Positions 17,758 to 28,092 of a stretch of 36,896 nucleotides of DNA are shown here, piece by piece. The DNA is from Candidatus Neomarinimicrobiota bacterium (GTDB lineage: Bacteria > Fidelibacterota > UBA8477 > JABMPR01). The notes beneath the pieces were generated by a model. The model was given only the letters and a program-made list of their open reading frames with translations. It searched no databases and was not told the DNA's origin. The stretch is taken from assembly GCA_016784545.1 (NCBI GenBank), contig JADHUM010000045.1:1-36896 (forward strand), in the 5' to 3' direction. Position 1 is the first letter of the stretch, and each line of letters opens with the position of its first letter. The position numbers and the translations under genes are program-made.

Positions 17758-19056
17758 TCAATGTAAAAGTTTACTCCTGTGTGACTGTCGCTCCAACTCC
17801 TCCCGGAAGTCTGGGTGCGCAATTGAAATAAGAGCCTTGGCTCTTTCCCTCAATGTTTTTCCGTGAAGATGGGCAATACCGAATTCAGTGACGATATAGT
17901 GCACATCCCCTCTGCTGGTTGTGACAGCGGCCCCCGGTTTCAGCTCTAAAACAATACGGGATTGGGTGCCCTTTTTAGCTGTAGAGGGCATGGCAATAAT
18001 GGGTACCCCACCAATACTTCGAGAAGCTCCCCGCATAAAATCAACCTGGCCACCAATTCCTGAAAAATTGGTGCGTCCCATGGAATCTGAACATACCTGA
18101 CCGGTTAGATCAATCTCAATGGATGAATTAATCGCCACCATTTTATTGTTTTGAGCAATGATATAGGGATCATTCACATAATCTGTGGGATGAAACTCCA
18201 TGAAAGGATTCTCATGAATAAAATCGTAAACGTGTTGGGAGCCCATAACAATACTGGAGACTACTTTTCCTGGGTGTAGCGTTTTTTCTTCGCCATTAAT
18301 TACGCCAGATTCAACCAGTTCCACCACACCGTCACTGAACATCTCTGTATGGATACCCAGGTTGCGCTTTTCCTTGAGATAGAACAATGTTGCATCTGGT
18401 ATAGCTCCAATTCCCATCTGCAGGGTTGATCCGTCTTCAATGAGACTGGCAATGTATTTTCCGATAATCATGTGCCGCTCAGATAATTCAACTTTGGCAG
18501 CTTGGAATAATGGCTCATCAGCCTCCACGATAAAATCCAACTTCGAAGCGTGTATAAAATTGTCGCCGTGAACTCTGGGCATCTGCCGATTTACCATGGC
18601 TACAATAATTTTGGCTACTTTGCAGGCGGCAATTGTTGTATCCGTACTTACTCCAAAACTGCAAAAACCATGTGAATCAGGTGGGCTCACATGAATTAGA
18701 GCCACATCCACAGGGATGTGGCCATTTTTAAACAGCCCCGGAATTTCTGATAGAAAGATAGGTGTCCAGTCTGCCCTGCCTGCGTTTACGGATTCCCTCA
18801 CATTCGTTCCAGTAAACAGGGAGTTTAGGCGTACATGGCCTTCCATCTCTGGCGTGACATATTTTGCATCACCTAATGTTAGAATGTGGCTTACTGTCAC
18901 ATCCTCAAGGTCCATGACTCGCTTGCTAAAAGCATCTACAAAAATCTGAGGGGTGGCGGCACCTGCATGCAAATAAACAGAATCTCGAGATTTGATGAGA
19001 CTCATGGCCTCCTCAGGAGTTCCAATACGTGAGCGATAGTTTTCAGTCCATCCCAT
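17758..19056 (-). CDS. Acetyl-CoA hydrolase/4-hydroxybutyrate CoA-transferase family protein
   Basis: This 432-residue family I CoA-transferase (Cat1/AbfT/ACH1 group) has two related halves. The N-half has DVALIHVSPPDSHGFCSFG. The C-half has HTEMFSDGVVELVESGV, where the catalytic glutamate that forms the glutamyl-CoA ester is expected, then GIGGQVDFMRGAS and VTEFGIAHLHGKTLRERA near the end. The length fits 4-hydroxybutyrate or butyryl/acetate CoA-transferases (about 430-440). It lies between alanine dehydrogenase (TAATG overlap) and the ferredoxin subunit, so it most likely moves CoA from the acyl-CoA made by the oxidoreductase to acetate or another acid. The real acyl pair is unknown, and hydrolase activity is a less likely alternative. 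Confidence 0.92.
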   Translation of the reverse strand: MGWTENYRSRIGTPEEAMSLIKSRDSVYLHAGAATPQIFVDAFSKRVMDLEDVTVSHILTLGDAKYVTPEMEGHVRLNSLFTGTNVRESVNAGRADWTPIFLSEIPGLFKNGHIPVDVALIHVSPPDSHGFCSFGVSTDTTIAACKVAKIIVAMVNRQMPRVHGDNFIHASKLDFIVEADEPLFQAAKVELSERHMIIGKYIASLIEDGSTLQMGIGAIPDATLFYLKEKRNLGIHTEMFSDGVVELVESGVINGEEKTLHPGKVVSSIVMGSQHVYDFIHENPFMEFHPTDYVNDPYIIAQNNKMVAINSSIEIDLTGQVCSDSMGRTNFSGIGGQVDFMRGASRSIGGVPIIAMPSTAKKGTQSRIVLELKPGAAVTTSRGDVHYIVTEFGIAHLHGKTLRERAKALISIAHPDFREELERQSHRSKLLH

Positions 19057-20150
19057 TATATTTTGATACCAAATAAGCGATTAAGAACGGGTTGCATATT
19101 TCGTCCACCAAGTGTGTACAATCCCTTTTTGAGTCCATGCGAATCTTTCATCGCTTTATCAATGCCCATCTCGGCTATCTGAATCAGATACTTGGACAAT
19201 ACATTGGAAAGTGCAATTGAGGTGGTTCTACTTATCCCTGAGGTAATATTGGGGACACAATAATGGATCACACCTTCATCGATATAGACAGGATCTGAAA
19301 GCAAGGTCGGCCTGGTTGTCTCACTGGCACCACCCTCATCAACAGAATAGTCGATGAGTACAGAGAGGTGTTTCATTTTTTTGACCATTTCCCTCGTGAT
19401 TATCTGAGGAGTCTGGGCACCTCTGTTTAGAATGGATGTTACCACGACATCAGCGAAGGCAATGGTTCTAGCCACGGCTGGTTGATTAGCGTAAATAGTA
19501 GTAACCCGGTCACCCAAGGTGTTCTTCACCCTACGTAATTGTTCAATATTTTTATCAAGAATATGGACTTGCGCTCCCAAACCCACAAAAGCCTTTGCGG
19601 CACTGGCTCCTACCATTCCGGCCCCAACAATGACAACGGAAGCAGGGGCTACTCCTGGGACACTCCCCAACAGGACTCCTCTTCCCATGGGATCACGTCC
19701 TAAATAATTTCCAGCGATGATTGGTGCCATCTGACCAGCAAGTTCACTCATGATATTGAGAATCGGTCTGGAACCATCTTCCTCTTCCATGATCTCCATT
19801 CCGATCAAGGTGATTTTTTTTTCGGTCAAACCCTTGAATACTGCTGGGGAACTGACAGAGAGGTGCTGGAAGGTAATGACGGTCTGGCCTTCTAGCATAA
19901 GATCGAGGCATTCCTCATTCACAGGCAAAATTTTGAGCAGCACATCAGAGCGACCATAAATTTCATCCGAGCTAAAAACAATCTGGGCGCCCTTGTTTGT
20001 ATAATTCTGGTCAGAGAAGCCACTTGATATACCTGCTCCTGATTCTACAAAAACTGTGTGACCCCTCGTAATAAGAGATGTTGCTCCCCTGGGTGTTAAA
20101 CAGACTCGCTTTTCATTCAAACGACTTTCATGCAGAATCCCAAAATTCAT
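19056..20150 (-). CDS. ald: Alanine dehydrogenase family enzyme
   Basis: This 364-residue protein runs from ATG at 20150. A frame two codons longer exists, but GGGAG directly abuts its ATG, while the spacing to the chosen ATG is about 6 bases. The NAD-dependent enzyme deaminates L-alanine to pyruvate and ammonium. Residue numbers here count from the longer frame. R17 (EKRVCLTP), K75 (LLKIL) and H98 (FQHLS) match the catalytic residues of alanine dehydrogenases. The Rossmann motif GAGMVG is at 178-183, followed by D201 for NAD, and the VDEGG loop holds the catalytic aspartate. Similarity to transhydrogenase alpha and lysine-pathway relatives leaves some doubt about substrate. It heads the operon to the CoA-transferase, oxidoreductase and UspA, and a GGCAC-N5-TTGT element lies 50-65 bases upstream. 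Confidence 0.9.
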   Translation of the reverse strand: MNFGILHESRLNEKRVCLTPRGATSLITRGHTVFVESGAGISSGFSDQNYTNKGAQIVFSSDEIYGRSDVLLKILPVNEECLDLMLEGQTVITFQHLSVSSPAVFKGLTEKKITLIGMEIMEEEDGSRPILNIMSELAGQMAPIIAGNYLGRDPMGRGVLLGSVPGVAPASVVIVGAGMVGASAAKAFVGLGAQVHILDKNIEQLRRVKNTLGDRVTTIYANQPAVARTIAFADVVVTSILNRGAQTPQIITREMVKKMKHLSVLIDYSVDEGGASETTRPTLLSDPVYIDEGVIHYCVPNITSGISRTTSIALSNVLSKYLIQIAEMGIDKAMKDSHGLKKGLYTLGGRNMQPVLNRLFGIKI

Positions 20151-20198
20151 AGCCATCTCCCAATCTCATCCCCCTTGTTTTTGATACAAAACATTAAA

Positions 20199-20215
20199 AG
20201 ACAAACAGTGTGCCA
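20199..20215 (-). promoter_or_regulatory. Putative sigma-54-like -24/-12 element before ald
   Basis: On the minus strand the sequence reads TGGCAC-ACTGT-TTGTCT. It matches the spacing and most bases of the sigma-54 consensus TGGCACG-N4-TTGC, with T for C at the end. A start site would fall near 20188, giving a leader of about 40 bases before the ald ATG. The same core occurs upstream of gdhA and the citrate synthase gene. I cannot see whether this genome has rpoN. Confidence 0.4.
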
Positions 20216-20437
20216 AGTATACAAAGTTCGTAAATTAGATAATACGAATCCTCAAGTGCTCTGGCTCAAACCTGTAGACTTGGTGAGTTTTCTTAATGGG
20301 TCAGAATACGATATGGACAAGTAGATTCCTAAATAAACTCAATCATTTCTACTGTTCATATCCACCTAAATCAGTTGACTCACCATGTAAAAACCAATTG
20401 AGCATTTTTAATGAGGATATCTCAACTATTTTAAAGC

Positions 20438-23437
20438 ATGTTTAATCAGGTACTCACACTCAAGCAACGTCCGGGCTTCCGAGACATGATGCAACACCGT
20501 GTGCATGAAATATTGTTGATATCAAGTCTTTATGATGCCTTCAAGTTGGAAGAGGATGGCCGTCTTGGTGAAATGATTTTCACTGAATACCAGGATATGA
20601 ATCTTAGCAGTGCTCCAAGAATTACCAGGGTCTCAACGGGAGACCATGCGTTGAGAAAATTGAGAGCGCGCCACTATGATCTCGTCATTACGATGACACG
20701 TATATCAGATATGGATCCCTTTGAACTGGGTCGTAAGATTAAAAAGAAGCAAGAGTCCATTCCAGTCATCATGCTGGCCTCGAACCGTCGAGAATATAAG
20801 TGGGCCACTCAACGAGTTGATAATCTCAAAGGAATTGATAAAACCTTCATATGGCACGGTGATTCAAACATTTTTACGACTATTGTAAAATACATCGAAG
20901 ATCGTATGAATGCTCCTCGAGATATTCTGAAGGGTGGAGCACGAGCCATCATTGTGGTTGAAGACTCCCCAAAATATTATTCAATTTTTCTACCTATGCT
21001 TTACAGAGTGATCATCAATACGACCCAGAAATTGATGAAACATGAGTATACCGACGAGCTGCGTTTATTCAGAATGAGATCCAGACCAAAGATTTTGCTG
21101 GCATCCACATTTGAGGAGGCCACCGAGTTATATAAACTATATAAAAACAATCTCCTTGCGGTTATCTCTGATGTGAGGTACCCCCGCAACGGTGTACTTG
21201 ACCCCCAGGCTGGTGCCAAGTTCATAAAAATTATTCAGAAGAAAAATGCCACGATGCCCCTCATTATGCAATCAATGGAGGGGAGTAATGAAAAAACTGC
21301 CAAGGATCTCGGGGCCTATTTTATTGCCAAATATTCACCCCAATTGATAAAGAGATTGCAGGATTTTGTTGTCAAGCACTGTGGTTTCGGAGATCTGGTT
21401 TTTAGCACTCGAGATGGGAAAATCCTTGCAAAAATTCGTCATTTAAATGCGCTGAGTGCGGCACTTGAATCTGTACCAATTCAGAGTATCGAATACCATT
21501 CACGTCGGGATCATTTCTCAAACTGGCTGGCCGTCCGTGGCTACTTTGATCTTGCTGATTTCTTAAAACCCATCAATTTCGAAGATTTTGAAGATCCAGA
21601 AGATTTTCGCAAAATTTTACTTGATGCAATTGAACGACAGCGAGTCCTTCAACATTTTGATAATATTGGCTACTACGATGTCGACACCTATGATCCAACC
21701 ATTACTGCAGTCAGAATTGGGGGTGGATCTATTGGCGGTAAGGCGCGAGGTCTCGCTTTTCTCACTGCTCACAAGCGTCGATATGATTTTTCGCGGAAAT
21801 ACCCCGAAATAAGAGTTGATGTTCCTCAGTTCGCTGTAATTGCCACAGATATTTACGATCGATTCCTGGACATAAATAAACTGCGCAGCAAATCCCTGGA
21901 GTTAGAAACCAACCAGGAAATCGATGATCTGTTCCGGAAAGCTGTTTTTCCAGGTAATTTTACAGAGCAACTCCATTCCTATTTGGGTCATCATGCCGGT
22001 CCCCTTGCTGTCAGATCCTCCAGTCTCCTGGAGGATTCTCTATTTCAGCCATTCGCGGGGATTTATAGCACCTATATGCTTCCCAATTGTGCTCCAGCCC
22101 TTGACACAAGGGTTTTCCAGCTACTGGAAGCCATCAAACTTGTATATGCCTCTGGATTTCACAGAGAAGCAGTTGCTTATCTCAAATCAACGGGTAATCG
22201 TCCGGAGGATGAAAAGATGGCGGTGGTAATCCAGCATCTAAGTGGGCGAAAACATGGTGATTATTATTACCCCAGCTTTTCTGGTGTTCTACAGACCCTC
22301 AACTATTACCCCCAGGGAGCGATGCGCCGTGACGAGGGTATGGCAACCATGGCACTTGGTTTGGGAAGAACTGTTGTAAATGGCGAGAAAGCATTAAAAT
22401 TCAGTCCAAAACGACCCAACGTTCTGCCACAGTTTTATGATGAGCAATCCATCTTAAAAAACAGTCAGAATTACTTCTACGCCCTGGATACAGCCCATTG
22501 TGATTTGCCTTTGGAAAGCGGGGAGAGTTCGAATCTCGTTCAGTTGGACCTGAAAACTGCTGAGGAGCACGGCAGCCTGGACCAGATAGCCAGTGTGTAT
22601 TCATTCCAGGACGGTCGCTTTCGCGATACCTTGTTCGATAAGGGTCCTCGGATTATAACCTTCGCCAACATATTGAAATGGAAATCTCTTCCTCTGGCAG
22701 ATATGCTCAGTGATTTAATGGAATTTGGAAAATTGGGTATGGGTTGTGAGGTTGAAATGGAATTCGCGGTAAATTTACCAGCAAATCGAGAAGAACCAGC
22801 AGAGCTATCCATTCTGCAAATAAGACCCATGGTCACATTCGAACGACCACATGTTGTTGACATTACCAAGGTGGGAAAAGACGATGAGCTGTTTCACAGT
22901 GAAATTTGTCTGGGCAATGGTGACAATGTCGAAATACACGATCTGATTTATATCGACATTGATAAATTCGACATCCTGAAAAGCCAGCATATCGCTGAAG
23001 AGATAAGAATAATGAATCGAGAATTCAGCCCGGAGAAGTCTTACATGCTTGTAGGTCCGGGGCGTTGGGGCACAGCGGACCCCTTGCTGGGTATTCCCGT
23101 GAACTGGAATTACATATCTAACGCCAGATCCATTGTAGAGGTAGGCTTACCGGATTTATATGTTGATCCTTCTTTTGGGAGTCATTTCTTTCAAAACATT
23201 ACTTCTCTTGGGATTAGCTATTTTACGATTCCTCCAAGACAATTAGCTGAAAAAATGAATCTCGATTGGTTTAAGAGTCAAAAGGCCGCCACAGAAACGA
23301 AGTATCTTAAACACTTTCATTTTGAGGACCCTTTCATTATTCAAGTTAATGGAATGAAAGGTGAAGGTCATATCTGGAGACCGGGCTGCAGCATGTCCCT
23401 GGAAAAGGAACAGTTCGAAATCACCCTTGAGAATTAA
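20438..23437 (+). CDS. Two-receiver plus PEP-synthase-type ATP-binding domain fusion protein
   Basis: The protein has 999 residues. Residues 20-155 resemble a response-regulator receiver, but the phospho-acceptor is lost (LVITMTRISDMDPF, Met in place of Asp). Residues 168-310 are a second receiver with an intact set: E175-D176, D245 (VISDVRYP), S279 and K298. Residues 420-800 are the pyruvate/PEP-dikinase N-terminal ATP-binding domain: GGGSIGGKARGLAFL (428-442), LAVRSSSLLEDS (523-534) with FAGIYSTYM, and the closing LSILQIRPM. The last 190 residues have a motif GPGRWGTADP (873-882) I cannot assign. The phosphohistidine swivel and PEP-binding barrel of PEP synthase are absent, so it cannot be a complete PEP synthase. 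It faces away from ald with a 281-base shared spacer, and its ribosome binding site is weak. Confidence 0.88.
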   Translation: MFNQVLTLKQRPGFRDMMQHRVHEILLISSLYDAFKLEEDGRLGEMIFTEYQDMNLSSAPRITRVSTGDHALRKLRARHYDLVITMTRISDMDPFELGRKIKKKQESIPVIMLASNRREYKWATQRVDNLKGIDKTFIWHGDSNIFTTIVKYIEDRMNAPRDILKGGARAIIVVEDSPKYYSIFLPMLYRVIINTTQKLMKHEYTDELRLFRMRSRPKILLASTFEEATELYKLYKNNLLAVISDVRYPRNGVLDPQAGAKFIKIIQKKNATMPLIMQSMEGSNEKTAKDLGAYFIAKYSPQLIKRLQDFVVKHCGFGDLVFSTRDGKILAKIRHLNALSAALESVPIQSIEYHSRRDHFSNWLAVRGYFDLADFLKPINFEDFEDPEDFRKILLDAIERQRVLQHFDNIGYYDVDTYDPTITAVRIGGGSIGGKARGLAFLTAHKRRYDFSRKYPEIRVDVPQFAVIATDIYDRFLDINKLRSKSLELETNQEIDDLFRKAVFPGNFTEQLHSYLGHHAGPLAVRSSSLLEDSLFQPFAGIYSTYMLPNCAPALDTRVFQLLEAIKLVYASGFHREAVAYLKSTGNRPEDEKMAVVIQHLSGRKHGDYYYPSFSGVLQTLNYYPQGAMRRDEGMATMALGLGRTVVNGEKALKFSPKRPNVLPQFYDEQSILKNSQNYFYALDTAHCDLPLESGESSNLVQLDLKTAEEHGSLDQIASVYSFQDGRFRDTLFDKGPRIITFANILKWKSLPLADMLSDLMEFGKLGMGCEVEMEFAVNLPANREEPAELSILQIRPMVTFERPHVVDITKVGKDDELFHSEICLGNGDNVEIHDLIYIDIDKFDILKSQHIAEEIRIMNREFSPEKSYMLVGPGRWGTADPLLGIPVNWNYISNARSIVEVGLPDLYVDPSFGSHFFQNITSLGISYFTIPPRQLAEKMNLDWFKSQKAATETKYLKHFHFEDPFIIQVNGMKGEGHIWRPGCSMSLEKEQFEITLEN

Positions 23438-23483
23438 ATAATTCACTTTATGTTCGGAGCAAACAAAAGAGGAGATGCTTGAC

Positions 23484-23936
23484 ATGAGAATTACCTTCAA
23501 AGCCCTACTAATCACTGTACTACTCACAGCAAGTGTGTTTGGACAAAATTCGGGGATAGGAATAGGCTTGTCCACCGATGGACTCACTGGAAAATATTGG
23601 ATGAGTGGGACGAACGCTGTGGCTGTACACTGGAATTTTGGAAGCGCACTCGCTGCGGACTATTTGTTTGATTTACCCGACTTGCTTAAAATAACTGACA
23701 ATGAGACACCTGTGTATTATGGTGCTGGTGTTACCCTGGGGACACATAAGGGAATCAATGATGACCTTGAGGAGACAACAGAATTTGATCTTGGCGTACG
23801 AGGGGTAATCGGGATCAGTTACTATCTTTCATCTTATCCTGTAGATATCTTTATTGAAAGCACTCCCACTCTCAAAATACTTGGAGGAGGCGGGTTTGGC
23901 TTTGGTGGAAGCCTGGGTATCAGATATTTTTTCTAA
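23484..23936 (+). CDS. Small exported protein, probably a beta-barrel or periplasmic protein
   Basis: The protein has 150 residues. ATG at 23484 is chosen over ATG at 23475 because GAGGAG directly abuts the earlier codon but sits at normal distance from this one. It has a clean signal peptide: MRITFKALLITVLLTASVFG, then Q. The mature part is glycine-rich with alternating hydrophobic strands, AAVHWNFGSALAADYLFD-like patterns, YYGAGVTLGTH, and ends GGGFGFGGSLGIRYFF with a terminal aromatic, as in outer-membrane beta-barrels. At about 130 mature residues, up to six to eight strands would fit. No specific family is recognised. It lies 46 bases after the receiver-PPDK fusion gene and may share its transcript; a strong terminator follows. 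Confidence 0.78.
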   Translation: MRITFKALLITVLLTASVFGQNSGIGIGLSTDGLTGKYWMSGTNAVAVHWNFGSALAADYLFDLPDLLKITDNETPVYYGAGVTLGTHKGINDDLEETTEFDLGVRGVIGISYYLSSYPVDIFIESTPTLKILGGGGFGFGGSLGIRYFF

Positions 23937-23955
23937 ACCATATCACACAACTTTC

Positions 23956-23990
23956 AAAGGAGGCTGTCCCAAAAGGGCGGCCTCTTTTTT
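23956..23990 (+). terminator. Rho-independent terminator after the exported protein gene
   Basis: A 10-bp stem (23960-23969 with 23975-23984, two G-T pairs) with loop CAAAA is followed by a run of six T. It lies 20 bases after the stop codon. Confidence 0.85.
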
Positions 23991-24397
23991 GTTGTACACA
24001 AGGGGAAATAATGGTCGAAGACAGTCGTGGGGACAGAAAAGAGTTGCTTAACATTCTCTGGCGGGCTGATTTTAGCCGATCCATCGCATAATTTTTACTT
24101 CGATGGGTTTTACATAAATCTGTGTAAATCCGCCTGCCCGGCGTAGCTCAACGAGCAGAGACGGGTGTGAATCCGTGGTTATATGAAAAGAGACTGCCTG
24201 AGGTTCTGCGACAGCCTTTTTTTTGTGCAACAATGATTGTCTCCAGCTTTGTGGAAATGTTAAGATTTTTGAAGGATTCTTTTATTGAAATCCTGTGCAT
24301 AGGGGTTAGTATTAAGCACATCCATACCTATTGGTATTATTGTTATAAGGGTATGGTACTGAGATAGTTAGCTAAACTTATTTTGTGAGGTCCCTTG
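23991..24397. other. 407-base non-coding spacer with repeat-like remnants
   Basis: No convincing gene is seen; the short open frames here lack ribosome binding sites and family resemblance. Two similar short phrases occur, TGTGTAAATCCG (24121-24132) and GTGTGAATCCGTGG (24166-24179). Between them is a nested hairpin: CCCG (24137-24140) with CGGG (24162-24165) outside, GCTC-AAC-GAGC (24146-24156) inside. Such phrases look like decayed dispersed palindromic repeats. A second hairpin with a long T run lies around 24208-24225 and may be a weak terminator. The promoter of the following gene should lie in the AT-rich part after 24230. Confidence 0.5.
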
Positions 24398-26218
24398 GTG
24401 ACAGATACAACACATAATTTTCATATACCCGTCATGGGCACAGGGCATTCCATTGACACCCCCATTCGCCTGGCCCATTTAGGAATCACTTCAGTTATTT
24501 CTATTATCGATGACATCCTCATGGAGCGCTTGAGGAAATACTATACGGCTGAGTACAAACTACCCTATCAGCCCATTTCAAACCGGGAACCCGATGGCCG
24601 TGCAAAACGAATCACCGCATATCTGGATATGGTCCAGGATATTGTTGAAATGAAGATGGCCCGCATTCGTGCTCTACCCTTTTTTGAGCAGAATGAAAAA
24701 ACCCGATATTTCGAATTATTACCTGATACAAGCTCCCTTAAGAAGACGTATAATGACCTGCTGGAAACCAAACCCGGACAACTCAGGGAAAAGCTTTCTC
24801 AGGATCTCTCCAAAAGAATGAAACCTGGTAATATTGATGTCAACATAATGGTTAAAGTTGACAACATCAGCACCAACAAGCATGGATCCCCCCTGGGAGA
24901 AGAATTTTCTGATGCCAAGGCTGCCTTGCGTGGTTTTGCCAAAAGCAAAGTTGAATCTGCCATGATCTTTTCTGCAGGAATCAACCAGAGTCTTTACGGC
25001 TACATGACCAAATACAGAGATTTTTATCGGGATCACCAGGGTGAGATCAAGAAGAAGATCATCCTTAAGGTCAGCGATTTTAGATCAGCCATGATCCAGG
25101 GACGCTACATGGCTAAAAAAGGAATTGAGATCTCGGAATTTCGAATCGAATCAGGGTTGAATTGTGGTGGACATGCATTTGCATCACCAGGACACCTCCT
25201 GCCTATTCTGTTGAGGGAGTTCAGAGAGAAACGACAGGAATTGGGATCCCAGTTTCAGCCCATCATCAAGAAATTTTACGATAAGATGGATTGGGAATAT
25301 CCTGAAGATCTCAACCATCACCCTGAAATCACAGTACAGGGTGGTATTGGGAATCATGGTGAGGTTCAGCGCCTTCAAAAGAATTATGGCATTGATCGTA
25401 CTGGTTGGGCCAGTCCATTTCTGCTGGTCCCCGAAGCTACGCCCATTGACGCAGTGACCAGAATGCAGCTCATGAACTCAACTGACGACAGTCTGTATTT
25501 GAGTGGAGCCTCTCCTCTTGGTGTTCCCTTCAACAACATCAAAGGATCAGGATCAGCCAAATGGGGAGCCAAGCGCTATGCCCAAGGCAAACCAGGGTCA
25601 CCTTGTCCCAAAGGGTTTTTAAAATCCAATACCGAATTTACGGAAGAGATGATCTGTACTGCATCCACACAGTACATGACTCTTAAATTACGCCAGATTG
25701 ATGACACCATCACACCTGGAGCCGAAAAGAATCTCGCCATCGAAAAGGTGTTGGCCAAAGAGTGTCTTTGTGAGCATCTGGGAAATGGAGCTCTGATTAG
25801 CCTGGGAATCTCCCCTGCCTCACGGTCTCCTCAAGCCATCTGCCCTGGACCCAACCTGTCATGGTTTAATCGAAACTATTCACTGGAAGAGATGGTTGAC
25901 CAGATTTATGGGAGAGGCAAGGAATTGCTATCAGATGAGCGTCCCCATATGTTTGCCAAAGAAATCCAGTTGTATGTGGATCATTTTCGATCATTGTTGG
26001 ATGACGCACTAGAAGGGCTGCAGACACCGAAATTTCTTCAGACCTTCTATGACAATATGCAAGCTGGCTTGGATTATTGTAAAGAGATAGCCCAGGAAGT
26101 TGCCTATAAAGGTGAAAACCTTCCCTCTATCTCAGAAGCAGTCGAAACACATGGTAATCGGTTGGAAAAGTTCTACCAACATTTCAAGTCGAAATTGGGA
26201 GTGGAAACACCGACTTGA
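24398..26218 (+). CDS. Conserved protein of unknown function with six clustered cysteines
   Basis: The protein has about 606 residues. The start is GTG at 24398 (AGG 7 bases upstream), though TTG one codon earlier is possible. I do not recognise a named family, although similar roughly 600-residue proteins occur in Bacteroidota. It opens HIPVMGTGHSIDTPIRLAHLG, then DGRAKRITAYLDMVQ. The middle has SGLNCGGHAFASPGH and later TVQGGIGNHGEVQRL, which recalls phosphate-binding glycine turns of FMN TIM-barrels such as nitronate monooxygenase. All six cysteines fall in residues 257-483 (counted from the TTG): C257, C404, C421, C457, C459, C483 (in NCGG, SPCPKG, ECLCEH and AICPGPN). An iron-sulfur or metal site is conceivable. 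No signal peptide or membrane helix is seen. It is transcribed alone between terminators. Confidence 0.82.
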   Translation: MTDTTHNFHIPVMGTGHSIDTPIRLAHLGITSVISIIDDILMERLRKYYTAEYKLPYQPISNREPDGRAKRITAYLDMVQDIVEMKMARIRALPFFEQNEKTRYFELLPDTSSLKKTYNDLLETKPGQLREKLSQDLSKRMKPGNIDVNIMVKVDNISTNKHGSPLGEEFSDAKAALRGFAKSKVESAMIFSAGINQSLYGYMTKYRDFYRDHQGEIKKKIILKVSDFRSAMIQGRYMAKKGIEISEFRIESGLNCGGHAFASPGHLLPILLREFREKRQELGSQFQPIIKKFYDKMDWEYPEDLNHHPEITVQGGIGNHGEVQRLQKNYGIDRTGWASPFLLVPEATPIDAVTRMQLMNSTDDSLYLSGASPLGVPFNNIKGSGSAKWGAKRYAQGKPGSPCPKGFLKSNTEFTEEMICTASTQYMTLKLRQIDDTITPGAEKNLAIEKVLAKECLCEHLGNGALISLGISPASRSPQAICPGPNLSWFNRNYSLEEMVDQIYGRGKELLSDERPHMFAKEIQLYVDHFRSLLDDALEGLQTPKFLQTFYDNMQAGLDYCKEIAQEVAYKGENLPSISEAVETHGNRLEKFYQHFKSKLGVETPT

Positions 26219-26248
26219 TACATTAACCATTAATTTTTACAGAATAAA

Positions 26249-26279
26249 AAAAGCGCAGGAGGACCCTGCGCTTTTATAT
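26249..26279. terminator. Terminator, copy 1 of an identical pair
   Basis: The arms AAAAGCGCAGG and CCTGCGCTTTT flank loop AGGAC. A-rich sequence on the left and T-rich on the right make it usable from both strands. It lies 30 bases after the six-cysteine gene. Confidence 0.85.
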
Positions 26280-26338
26280 TTGTGCATGTTCCAGCTAACC
26301 TGACCTTTGAAGATGTCATTCTCTAATTGTTCAGTATA

Positions 26339-26369
26339 AAAAAAGCGCAGGAGGACCCTGCGCTTTTTT
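26339..26369. terminator. Terminator, copy 2 of an identical pair
   Basis: It has the same stem and loop as copy 1, 90 bases further on, with arms extended to 13 bp by A and T runs. It lies 25 bases beyond the gdhA stop, so copy 2 serves gdhA and copy 1 the convergent gene. Confidence 0.85.
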
Positions 26370-26393
26370 ATGCCTTTTTGAGGATCTAGCTAT

Positions 26394-28092
<1,699 letters not shown>

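Noticed and set aside
24120-24180. tRNA-like look of GTAGCTCAACGAGCAGAG near 24144
   Set aside because: There is no 7-bp acceptor stem, anticodon arm or T-arm (GGTTC) in the right places, so it is treated as repeat-like sequence.
24167-24367. 66-residue open frame in the long spacer
   Set aside because: It crosses the hairpin and T run, has no good start context and reads as random sequence.
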